From: Bin80 sp965219915 | Lineage (GTDB): Bacteria > Bacteroidota > Rhodothermia > Rhodothermales > Bin80 | Assembly (NCBI GenBank): GCA_965219915.1 | Contig: OZ244794.1 | Location: 1-64,000 of the forward strand | DNA: 64,000 nt | Direction of reading: 5' to 3' | Part shown: positions 56,313 to 64,000 of the stretch, in pieces | Numbering within the stretch: the stretch's first letter is position 1 | Layout: every line of letters begins with the position of its first letter | Translations under genes and position numbers: made by a program | Notes under the pieces: model-generated | The model's input: only the letters and a program-made list of their open reading frames with translations | Databases searched by the model: none | What the model was told of the DNA's origin: nothing

Positions 56313-59252
56313 ATGAAACTCTATCTGCCCACTACCATTGCCGTGCTGCTGCTTCTGACCGGCTGCTCAGGAAAGGCAACGTTGCACTATTCACCTGCAA
56401 GCAATGACGTAACCATCCATCAACTACAGGCACCGCTCACTCCCGAGGAGACTTTGACACGACTAGAGGTACCGGAGGGCTTCAATGTCCATGTATTCGC
56501 ACATGAACCGGACATCGTTAATCCTATTGCACTCACCTGGGATGAGCGCGGACGGTTATGGGTCGTCGAGTCGACGAACTATCCACACGATCATGTTGGT
56601 GAGGAATCCGGCACCGACCGTATCACGATCTGCGAAGATACGGACGGCGATTATCGTGCAGACAGGTTCATTCGTTTTGCGGAAAACCAGCCTCTGACCA
56701 CCAGCATCACCTTGGTAAAAGGAGGAGCCATTGTCGGACAGGCACCGGATCTGGTCTTTTTGGAGGACACAGACGGCGATGACCGTGCAGACGAAAAACA
56801 TGTGATCGTGGACGATGCCTTTGGTACATATGATACCCATGCTGTGATGAGTAATACGAAGTTAGGCCTTGACAATTTTCTCTGGGGAGCTGTCGGATAC
56901 AGCGGGCTCTACAAACCTGGCCTCGCCCCTGATCAGGATGCTCTCATTCTGCGTATGGGATTATTTCGGGTAAGGAAAGACGGGACAGACCTGGAGCCCA
57001 TCGCTGCATTCAACAACAATACATGGGGACTGGGCATTGGAGAAGACAATACCATCTATGGATCGACCGCCAATAATAACCATGCCATTGTAGTAGGTAC
57101 CCCTTTGAGACACCAGACAGGCATGAATGTGGCCAATGTTCAAAGCCACTATCTGGTGGTGCACTCGTCTGAGCGTCAGCTGCAGCAGGTGGACTTTCGG
57201 GACGGCTACACTGCGGCTGCGGGAGCGTTTCCCTACAACGGTCGACGGTTCCCGTCCAAGTATTGGGGGACTCTCATGGTAACCGAGCCTACGGCTCATG
57301 TCGTGCATGTGGTACAGTTAGAGCCTGACAGCAGTATTGAAAGGGAATCAAAAGGAGAGATCCTTAACATCTTGGCCAGTAGTGATGAATGGGTTGCCCC
57401 GGTTTTCGCCGATATCGGCCCCGATGAGAATCTATGGATTGCCGACTGGTACAATCCCGTGATCCAGCATAACCCGGATCGGCGGGGCATGGTTAATCAG
57501 ATATGGAATGATAATCGTGGTCCCGGCAACGCACATCTGAATCCATTGCGCGACCGCGAACACGGCCGTGTATACGTAGTCACTTATGGCGAGCCCCCAC
57601 CCCGGAGAAGCCTTTCTTATGAGGACACCGAAGGTCTCCTGGAAGCCCTTCAGAGCACCAACCAGTTCTGGCGTCTCACGGCACAAAGAATGTTGATTGA
57701 GAATAATGCACAGGAATTGGAAGGGGAGCTTACTCAATTGGTCCTCCGGCAGGATTTAGATGAAACAGGTTTTGATCCGGGCGCTGTGCATGCACTTTGG
57801 ACGTTGCACGGCCTGGGGGCGGACGAGGCGCTGGCAGTGGTTTCTGCTACGGCGCTGGTACATCCATCGCCCGCTGTACGTAAAGCTGGTATACAGACGC
57901 TCCCCCTGACCGTTGATAGCGCCAAGCTTCTGGCTAAGCACCGTGTATTTGCTGATGATGATCTTAGTGTTCGCCTGACTGCCCTTTTGAAAGCGCAGGA
58001 TATGGGACCCCAGGTAACTCCGCTGATCCTGACAGCCGCGCAAGAGGCGCTGCCAGGTGCAGATGAGTGGATTCTTGCCGCCTATAGCGCGATCACGCCG
58101 ATTGGAATCGTAGAAGAGGATTCCGAGCCGGAAGTGGAGGCGGAGCCCCAAATACTGCCTCCTGCACGCCTCGAACTGACGGCCCCCGATGGAATCATGC
58201 GGTTCGGCGAAGAGACACTGCAAGCTTTTGCCGGTCAGGAAATCACGATTGACTTCGTGAACCTGCATCCTGACCTCCACAATGCTGTGTTTCTGAAGAT
58301 GGGCACTGATGTAGAGGCGTTCGGAAAAGATCTGGACGCATATATGACCACCCCTACAAGTGCAGATACGGAGTACATCCCGCCTGCGCGGTCACAGGAT
58401 GTCCTCGGCTCAACCGGGGTACTATCCCTAGGCGAGTCAATAAGCGTTACGCTTGACCCGCTAGCGGAAGGAACCTATCCTTTCCTGTGCTCGGTACCCG
58501 GGCACTGGGCACTCATGCTAGGCACTCTGGAAATCACTACAGCACCTGACCTTCCCCGCAATGATGCAGGTTGGACCTGGGAGGGTTCCAACCCTGAGGC
58601 CGATCCGATTGTATATCTGGCGGGCAGTGTCAGTCGCGGTTCTCAATCCCATCATCACGCACGCGTTTTTGGGTTTGCGGATGGGCAGCTGCTGTTCGGA
58701 AAGGGAGATCGGACATTCATTTATACCGAAAACCCTGAAGATGCCTTTGTAGAACTAGTGCGTAATGCATCATTGCTCGCACTTGCGAACAATAAGCCCA
58801 TCGGAAACGAAGACAGCCGCCAAGCAATCATGCAACATGTGGACGCTGGACGCCCGCTTATGATTACACATCCGGCCTCCTGGTATAACTGGGAAAATTG
58901 GCCAGAGTACAACGAGCGGCTCGTTGGCGGCGGATCCCGCAGTCATGAACCGATCCAGGCTTTCACTGTGGAGGTTCTGCAGCCTAATCATCCACTTATG
59001 GAGGGTGTTCCGGCCAGCTTTGAGATCACGGATGAACTTTACCGGGCCGAGATTCTGCCGGATGCCCAGGCAATTGTTCTTGCTATTGGACGATCACACG
59101 AAACTGAGGCAATTTACCCCGTCATCTGGGTTCGTCAGGTTGGCGACGCCACGATCGTTGTTAATACACTCGGACATGATGATCGGGCACACGATCTGGC
59201 AGCCTACAAGCGCATAATTGCAAATTCGCGCCGGTGGCTGGTACCGGATTAA
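56313..59252 (+). CDS. Large lipoprotein: PVC-type dehydrogenase, HEAT-like, azurin-like cupredoxin and ThuA-like domains
   Basis: The ATG at 56313 gives 979 residues and a lipoprotein signal (LPTTIAVLLLLTGC); an ATG at 56277 would put 12 extra residues in front of it. Residues about 45-420 match the 'putative membrane-bound dehydrogenase' propeller domain (PEGFNVHVFAHEPDIVNPIA, then repeated DTDGDxRAD loops). Residues about 430-600 are HEAT-like helices. Residues about 625-740 form a type-1 copper domain with His in DLHNAVFLKMG and C-x4-H-x3-M in FLCSVPGHWALM, as in azurin. Residues about 750-979 resemble ThuA-like amidotransferase-fold domains. The usual c-type heme CxxCH is absent. A periplasmic redox enzyme in sugar catabolism, with copper as electron outlet, is the inference. 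The end overlaps the convergent aminotransferase gene by four bases. Confidence 0.88.
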   Translation: MKLYLPTTIAVLLLLTGCSGKATLHYSPASNDVTIHQLQAPLTPEETLTRLEVPEGFNVHVFAHEPDIVNPIALTWDERGRLWVVESTNYPHDHVGEESGTDRITICEDTDGDYRADRFIRFAENQPLTTSITLVKGGAIVGQAPDLVFLEDTDGDDRADEKHVIVDDAFGTYDTHAVMSNTKLGLDNFLWGAVGYSGLYKPGLAPDQDALILRMGLFRVRKDGTDLEPIAAFNNNTWGLGIGEDNTIYGSTANNNHAIVVGTPLRHQTGMNVANVQSHYLVVHSSERQLQQVDFRDGYTAAAGAFPYNGRRFPSKYWGTLMVTEPTAHVVHVVQLEPDSSIERESKGEILNILASSDEWVAPVFADIGPDENLWIADWYNPVIQHNPDRRGMVNQIWNDNRGPGNAHLNPLRDREHGRVYVVTYGEPPPRRSLSYEDTEGLLEALQSTNQFWRLTAQRMLIENNAQELEGELTQLVLRQDLDETGFDPGAVHALWTLHGLGADEALAVVSATALVHPSPAVRKAGIQTLPLTVDSAKLLAKHRVFADDDLSVRLTALLKAQDMGPQVTPLILTAAQEALPGADEWILAAYSAITPIGIVEEDSEPEVEAEPQILPPARLELTAPDGIMRFGEETLQAFAGQEITIDFVNLHPDLHNAVFLKMGTDVEAFGKDLDAYMTTPTSADTEYIPPARSQDVLGSTGVLSLGESISVTLDPLAEGTYPFLCSVPGHWALMLGTLEITTAPDLPRNDAGWTWEGSNPEADPIVYLAGSVSRGSQSHHHARVFGFADGQLLFGKGDRTFIYTENPEDAFVELVRNASLLALANNKPIGNEDSRQAIMQHVDAGRPLMITHPASWYNWENWPEYNERLVGGGSRSHEPIQAFTVEVLQPNHPLMEGVPASFEITDELYRAEILPDAQAIVLAIGRSHETEAIYPVIWVRQVGDATIVVNTLGHDDRAHDLAAYKRIIANSRRWLVPD

Positions 59253-60439
59253 CCGACAAGTGCTTCAAGACCATTGACCAGGCGATCAAGCGCCTCGCTC
59301 AAAGTAGACACTTGAAGTGCGCCATAGGCAACGCGCAGATAAGTGCCACCAGTCGTCATGCCGAATGTATCCCCCGGGATGACTGCAACACTATGCTCAC
59401 GTATCAGGCGTGTCGTCAAAGTCTTGGAATCAAGCGCTGTATCTACTGACAACAGGAAATAGAAAGCACCCTTTGAAGGAGAAACAGTAACCGGGGCCCT
59501 CACCGTGCTCAAACGCTCCAGTACCATGTCGCGAACCTTGGCCATTGAATCCACATACTGCCTGCAGTAACCTGCTCCCTCCTCCAGTGCTGCCAGTGCC
59601 ATTGACTGACTTATCATTGCCGGACAAATCTGATTCGTATCCTGAATCTTGTGAATGTCTGGCAGCACCTGTGGCGGGACCGCCATATACCCCAAACGCC
59701 AACCTGCCATTCCGTATGCCTTGCTCATAGAAAAAAGCGAGATCGTGTGTGCGTGTGCTCCAGGAGAACTCCCTGGAGAGTAATGCACCGCACCGTCAAA
59801 CGTGAAATACTCATACGCTTCATCCGACATATGATATATGCCGTGCGCCGCACACAGGTCATTGATAGCCCGCAACGTTTCTGGAGCATATACAATGCCC
59901 GTCGGATTGTTAGGGGATATCGTAACGATTGCACGGGTTTTTGGCGTGATTGCACGCTCAATGGTCTCCACATCGGGAATCAACGAATCACCGAACGATA
60001 CGAGTACGGGCTTACAGCCGGCGATGTATGTGGCCATTTCATGGTTGAAATAGTATGGCACGAGCAATATGACCTCATCCCCAGGACTCGTGATCGCAAG
60101 TAGTGAAGCAAAGAAGGCCATGTTACTGCCAGCGGTAACCACGACCTCATACCCGGGGTCCAGGTTGTTTTCTGCATTCAATTTTTCGGCAAATGCATTC
60201 CGCAGCCTGGATCTTCCGATCACATAACCGTACCCATGCGTATTTGGGGCCGTGACCGCCCGCTGCGCAGCTTTGATTGCCCGGGCAGGTGGACCATAGT
60301 GAACGACGCCCTGTCCCACGGAAATCGTTCCTGGGTTTTCCCGCATGAGATCTGCAACAAAACCCATGACCGGCATTTGCACTGATCGCATGCGATCAGA
60401 TCTCGAAGGTGCAGTTTCTCTTGATTTCTTCATTTGCAA
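59249..60439 (-). CDS. Class I/II pyridoxal-phosphate aminotransferase
   Basis: A 396-residue fold-type I aminotransferase. The PLP lysine lies in FSMSKAYGMAGWRLGYMAVP near residue 238, with the Asn-Pro-Thr-Gly motif SPNNPTGIVYAPETL near residue 175. The N-terminus with SVGQGVVHYGPPARAI and the C-terminal LRVAYGALQ Arg are typical of the aspartate/aromatic group. The amino donor and acceptor are unknown. It is convergent with the large lipoprotein gene (shared TTAA stops) and divergent from the fused regulator-reductase gene. Confidence 0.93.
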   Translation of the reverse strand: MQMKKSRETAPSRSDRMRSVQMPVMGFVADLMRENPGTISVGQGVVHYGPPARAIKAAQRAVTAPNTHGYGYVIGRSRLRNAFAEKLNAENNLDPGYEVVVTAGSNMAFFASLLAITSPGDEVILLVPYYFNHEMATYIAGCKPVLVSFGDSLIPDVETIERAITPKTRAIVTISPNNPTGIVYAPETLRAINDLCAAHGIYHMSDEAYEYFTFDGAVHYSPGSSPGAHAHTISLFSMSKAYGMAGWRLGYMAVPPQVLPDIHKIQDTNQICPAMISQSMALAALEEGAGYCRQYVDSMAKVRDMVLERLSTVRAPVTVSPSKGAFYFLLSVDTALDSKTLTTRLIREHSVAVIPGDTFGMTTGGTYLRVAYGALQVSTLSEALDRLVNGLEALVG

Positions 60440-60944
60440 ACAGTTTTGAAATCCTCCCGTGAATAATCATGTTCGACAATCGCATTGCTATCAAAATGAT
60501 ATGTCGTAAACCAAGGCGAATCTCAAACCACATTTTTTACATGATGATTCAAGCATGCAAGGGGTTCGACGTAATCAATGCTGAGGTTTCGATCGTGAAG
60601 CTAGGAGATTAGCCTCGGGATCTGGCATGGCCAGTTACAAGAAATTTCGTATTGCGTTCAGAAATAGTAAGCCAATAAGTATTGCTCTTTCTTGAGAAAT
60701 GACCGTTAAGGGAGTAATGACGAGTTTATGAAGCAGGGCTCGCATTATTGACTTCTGATATCAAGATACTAGATTCTCGCCAAGGCGACGGGATAGATTG
60801 GTTCAAAACCCAGTGGTTCATCAACAGCCACAAAATCACTACCAAGCACAGTTTCAATTGCTATCTGCGACCAGATGACGCTGAACTCTGAACTTTTCCA
60901 TTAAAACGAAAGTTTATATAAATTGATGTTTATGATTAATTCTT
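60440..60944. other. Divergent upstream region of the fused ArsR-MTHFR gene
   Basis: A 505-base AT-rich gap. No known SAM, SAH or cobalamin riboswitch core was recognised. Palindromes of interest are TGATATCA at 60756-60763 and the one next to the start codon listed separately. A 23-codon frame at 60541-60612 is too short to call. Confidence 0.45.
60921..60941 (+). promoter_or_regulatory. Candidate operator next to the start codon
   Basis: AATTGATGTTTATGATTAATT is an imperfect palindrome (7 of 10 pairs match; one further pair is G-T) ending three bases before the ATG of the ArsR-type fusion gene. ArsR-family regulators often bind AT-rich inverted repeats overlapping their own promoter or start, so autoregulation is plausible. 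The AT-rich setting makes chance palindromes likely. Confidence 0.3.
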
Positions 60945-62828
60945 ATGAGCGTGGGTCAGAAGTTACTGATAGGTGGCTTGAAAGCCGCCGGAGAACCGAC
61001 ACGACTTCGGATACTCGCGCTGCTGCGCCATGGTGACCTTGCGGTCGGAGAACTGGCACGTATTCTCGATCAAAGTCAACCCCGGCTCTCGCATCACTTG
61101 AAATCACTGACCCAAGCGGGATTGGTTGAACGGCTCCCCGAGGGAGCCTGGGTATTTTACCGGATTCAGCGTAGAGGGTGGGCTGAAAGGCTATTGCAGG
61201 GGATCTTCTCGAAGTTAGACGTCGATAGCGACCCGTTCACGACCGATTTCAATGTTCTACAGCGTGTACGGGCAAATCGTGCGCAGTCGGCAGCATCCTA
61301 TTTTTCAGAAATCGCTAAAGACTGGGATCAACTGCGGGCATTGCATTATCCTGATTCAGCGATCGAGTGTGAGATTCTGGGGCATGTTGAGTGCCATCAG
61401 TTTGAGCGGATCGTAGACCTTGGGACGGGTACTGGGAGGATGCTGATTTTGCTTGCCCCGTATACGCAGGAGGCCGAAGGGCTTGATCTCTCTCATCACA
61501 TGCTGAAGGTAGCTCGGGCGAACCTCAATCAGGCGAGGATCGGTAATGCCCGAGTGCGGCAAGGAGATGCAATGAAAACCCCCTTCGAGAGTGATAGTGC
61601 GGACCTAGTGATAGTGCATCAAGTGTTGCATTACCTAGAACAACCCGAAAGGGTCATCGCGGAAGCCGCCCGCATTCTCAAACAGGGAGGACAACTGATT
61701 GTCGTTGATTTTGCCCCACATGAACTTGAGTTTTTGCGTGAATCCCAAGGCCATTATCGGCTTGGAGTCTCCGAAGATGACATGATGCAGTGGGCGGATA
61801 ATGCAGGATTTTCTATGCAACCGCCCAGAAGATTTGACCCACCTTCCTCGCTGGATAAAGGTATTAGTGTGCTCATCTGGAAGGCTACATGGCGAGTCTC
61901 TCAACCCGCAGACCCCAGTGTAAGCAAACTCTCCGTTGCGGAACAGCAGTCGAAACCCCCTCCCAATGTTTCGTTTGAATTTTTTCCTCCGAAATCAGAC
62001 AGTATGGAGGCCAAACTGTGGGAATCGGTTGCGAGGCTGACTCCAATGGCGCCGCGCTTTGTATCCGTCACGTATGGGGCTGGCGGCTCCACGCGTGATC
62101 GAACGCGGCGGATCGTTACGAAAATTGCACAGGATACTCCGTTATTGCCAGCTGCTCACCTCACGTGTGTAGGCGCAACGAAGGAAGAGGTATTAGGCAT
62201 TGCGGTCGATCTATGGAAAGCCGGGATACGTCACATTGTGGCACTACGAGGCGACCCTCCGGAAGGCATAGATGCTAAATTTGAGCAGCACCCAGGCGGT
62301 TTTCGAGACAGTATAGACCTTATAGAAGGAATTCGTGATTGTGAGATTACACCAGGAGCAAGGTTTGAAATCAGCGTGTCCTGCTACCCAGAACAACACC
62401 CTCACAGTCGGGGATGGGATCAGGATATTGCCTTCCTGAGAGCGAAGCAGGACGCTGGTGCTGACCGTGCAATTACCCAATTTTTCTTCGAGCCAGAAGT
62501 CTACTTCAAGTTTCTTGATCGCGCACGAGCGGGAGGCGTGACGATGCCGATTGTCCCCGGAATCATGCTGCAGCCGAACTTCAAGGGTATGAAGCGTATC
62601 GCAAATCTTTGCCAGGTGACTTTGCCAGACTGGCTTTATGAAGTGTTCGCAGGGACCGGTGACGATACCGTGACGCGTGAGTTCATCACGGCGAACGTGG
62701 CTGCTGAGCTCTGCCACAAGTTATCGGACCAAGGAGTGAATGAATTCCACTTTTACACACTCAATCGAGCAAGCCTGGCGCTTTCTACGTGTCGACTACT
62801 TGGATTGAAACCGAAGACGGTGGCGTAA
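60945..62828 (+). CDS. Fusion: ArsR HTH regulator + SAM-dependent methyltransferase domain + methylenetetrahydrofolate reductase
   Basis: One open frame of 627 codons with no stop or shift. Residues about 8-90 are an ArsR winged helix (GEPTRLRILALLRHGDLAVG, recognition helix QSQPRLSHHLKSLTQAGLV). Residues about 105-325 form a class I methyltransferase domain with motif I VDLGTGTGRM at about 157 and VIVHQVLHYLEQP at about 225. A linker of about 20 residues leads to a complete MetF-type reductase from about residue 338: the catalytic Glu in SFEFFPPKSD, ALRGDPPEG, and AITQFFFEPEVYFKFLD. Elsewhere a regulator with ArsR plus methyltransferase domains (the SahR type of Proteobacteria) controls methionine-cycle genes, and metF is a separate gene. 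Here both are one polypeptide. metH follows 422 bases downstream. Confidence 0.93.
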   Translation: MSVGQKLLIGGLKAAGEPTRLRILALLRHGDLAVGELARILDQSQPRLSHHLKSLTQAGLVERLPEGAWVFYRIQRRGWAERLLQGIFSKLDVDSDPFTTDFNVLQRVRANRAQSAASYFSEIAKDWDQLRALHYPDSAIECEILGHVECHQFERIVDLGTGTGRMLILLAPYTQEAEGLDLSHHMLKVARANLNQARIGNARVRQGDAMKTPFESDSADLVIVHQVLHYLEQPERVIAEAARILKQGGQLIVVDFAPHELEFLRESQGHYRLGVSEDDMMQWADNAGFSMQPPRRFDPPSSLDKGISVLIWKATWRVSQPADPSVSKLSVAEQQSKPPPNVSFEFFPPKSDSMEAKLWESVARLTPMAPRFVSVTYGAGGSTRDRTRRIVTKIAQDTPLLPAAHLTCVGATKEEVLGIAVDLWKAGIRHIVALRGDPPEGIDAKFEQHPGGFRDSIDLIEGIRDCEITPGARFEISVSCYPEQHPHSRGWDQDIAFLRAKQDAGADRAITQFFFEPEVYFKFLDRARAGGVTMPIVPGIMLQPNFKGMKRIANLCQVTLPDWLYEVFAGTGDDTVTREFITANVAAELCHKLSDQGVNEFHFYTLNRASLALSTCRLLGLKPKTVA

Positions 62829-63250
62829 CCAATCATTGAGGGTTCTTGCACATTCTTTGGCTTTACATATGGGAAGTAGCACCAAAACTGTAATCCACCA
62901 TAGATGAACCATTGGTTCGATTTTACGGATCCCTGGTGCCTTCAATATGGGCACCGTGCAATTGCGCCAATCCCAGACGCCGATGGCAATATGACCGTAC
63001 CAATTCATACACAACTGTCAGCATCTGCTCCTAAAACGACTGGTCTCGAAAGTTACGGTCCCAGCCATAAGCCCCTAACATGTCCTTGCACTGTTTGTGC
63101 TGCGCACATCCCAGTCTGTTCTCCAAACAGTCAAAAGTGTTCGGAGCATGTTCAACGGCTCTCGCGTAACCTTGCCTACATTCGGCGCGGCCTCAACCAC
63201 GGAATTCCAGTGGCGGTGACAACTTTTGTGGGCTGATACATCAATGAAAC
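62829..63250. other. Gap between the fused gene and metH
   Basis: A 422-base gap, long for genes of one operon. A 110-codon plus frame at 62904-63236 is rich in Pro, Cys and His and has no motif; it is not called. No cobalamin riboswitch (no B12 box) or terminator with T-run was recognised. metH may have its own promoter here. Confidence 0.4.
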
Positions 63251-64000
63251 ATGGACTTGATGACGGATCGCAAAGAGCGCATTCACCAACTGTATTCAGC
63301 CGCCAGTGAGCGGGTCTTGCTTCTGGATGGTTCCTGGGGGGTCATGTTCCAACGAATGGATCTCGAAGAAGAGGACTATCGCGGCTCCCGGTTCTCCAAG
63401 GAGAAATATCCGGTGGATATGAAAGGCAATCATGATATTCTGTGCTTAACCAAGCCGGAATGCGTGACAGAATTACATGATGCCTACTTTGCAGCCGGAG
63501 CGGACATCTCAGAGACGAATACATTCTCAGCTACGACGATCGTACAAGCTGATTATGATCTTGATTGTCAGTCCGTTATTGATATCAACTTAGAGGGTGC
63601 CCGGCTTGCCCGTGCGTCGGCAGATCAGTGGACGAAAATAGAGCCGCAGAAACCCCGCTTCGCCGCGGGCTCCATAGGGCCACTGAACAAGATGCTGTCT
63701 ATGAGCTCAGACGTAAACGCTCCCGGTGCACGGGAAGTAACATTTGACCAGGTCTATCAGACCTATCGTGAGCAAATCATGGCCCTGAATCAAGGTGGCG
63801 TTCACCTCTACTTGATCGAGACGGTTACCGACACACTAAACTGCAAGGCAGCAATCAAGGCCATCATTGATTTGGAGGCAGAGGGGCTTGAAAAACTCCC
63901 AATATGGATCTCCGGGACTATCACGGACCGATCTGGTCGCACACTGTCAGGTCAAACCGTGGAGGCTTTTTGGCATTCTGTGCGCCATGCCAAACCGTTT
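63251..64000 (+). CDS. metH: Methionine synthase, N-terminal part (runs off the window)
   Basis: Cobalamin-dependent transfer of the methyl group of 5-methyltetrahydrofolate to homocysteine. The 250 codons seen start with MDLMTDRKERIHQLYSAASE; a start three codons later is equally possible. The homocysteine-binding domain is recognised by ERVLLLDGSWGVMFQRMDL, AGADISETNTFSATTI and RFAAGSIGPLNKMLSM. The zinc-ligand cysteines and the folate, B12 and activation domains lie beyond the window. The substrate is made by the reductase domain of the fused gene upstream, so the two genes form a functional pair. Confidence 0.95.
   Translation, partial: MDLMTDRKERIHQLYSAASERVLLLDGSWGVMFQRMDLEEEDYRGSRFSKEKYPVDMKGNHDILCLTKPECVTELHDAYFAAGADISETNTFSATTIVQADYDLDCQSVIDINLEGARLARASADQWTKIEPQKPRFAAGSIGPLNKMLSMSSDVNAPGAREVTFDQVYQTYREQIMALNQGGVHLYLIETVTDTLNCKAAIKAIIDLEAEGLEKLPIWISGTITDRSGRTLSGQTVEAFWHSVRHAKPF

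Noticed and set aside
60541..60612. 23-codon frame resembling part of an IspF-like sequence (GFDVINAEVSIV)
   Set aside because: Too short, and the residues expected after it in IspF are absent. The likeness is probably chance.
62904..63236. 110-codon frame between the fused gene and metH
   Set aside because: Pro/His/Cys-rich composition with no motif and no homology I recognise.

Overview
The window (about 64 kb, roughly 50% GC by eye) looks like chromosomal DNA of a Gram-negative bacterium of the Bacteroidota/Rhodothermota type. This is inferred from a TonB receptor with an N-terminal carboxypeptidase-regulatory-like domain, 6-bladed beta-propeller lipoproteins, WG-repeat and DUF4199 proteins, a SecG with a long proline-rich tail, two sulfatases, a Tat-exported Gfo/Idh/MocA oxidoreductase, and mostly weak or absent Shine-Dalgarno sequences. 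No database search was possible, so the phylum is an inference. No tRNA, CRISPR array or prophage was recognised.

Positions 1-24 kb are mainly housekeeping: a TPR lipoprotein-like gene (cut by the window edge) with aroE, a TerC membrane protein, a TPR plus TlpA-thioredoxin lipoprotein, a cation/proton antiporter, glutamate dehydrogenase, a serA-acyltransferase pair, an MFS exporter, rpiB, a Nif3-like protein, a coiled-coil zinc-ribbon relative, RNase P RNA (rnpB), secG-rsmE-BamA-like outer-membrane protein, and mutY divergent from them. A sulfatase and two small membrane proteins (DUF4199, DUF2085) follow.

Positions 24-39 kb carry groES-groEL behind a CIRCE operator, a phosphohexomutase convergent with groEL across a strong hairpin, heme A/O synthesis (ctaA-ctaB), rlmN, panC with a WG-repeat protein, fumC, a Deg-type protease, aroB and a methyltransferase.

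Positions 39-54 kb are transport and accessory DNA. A four-gene operon encodes a TRAP transporter (dctQ, dctM, dctP) with an NCS2-type permease carrying an extra C-terminal regulatory-looking domain. It is divergent from a TonB receptor. Between that receptor and a beta-propeller gene sits a complete IS1634-family insertion sequence. It is flanked by an identical 134-bp direct repeat that duplicates almost exactly the original intergenic region, so both neighbouring genes stay intact. A decayed ribbon-helix-helix-like gene follows.

Positions 52-60 kb look like a catabolic island: sulfatase, Gfo/Idh/MocA oxidoreductase, PEP-hydrolase-like TIM barrel, cupin, a 979-residue lipoprotein combining a PVC-type dehydrogenase domain, HEAT-like region, azurin-like cupredoxin and ThuA-like domain, and an aminotransferase. 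The window ends with the most notable gene: one 627-codon frame joining an ArsR HTH, a SAM-dependent methyltransferase domain and a complete methylenetetrahydrofolate reductase, followed by the start of methionine synthase (metH).
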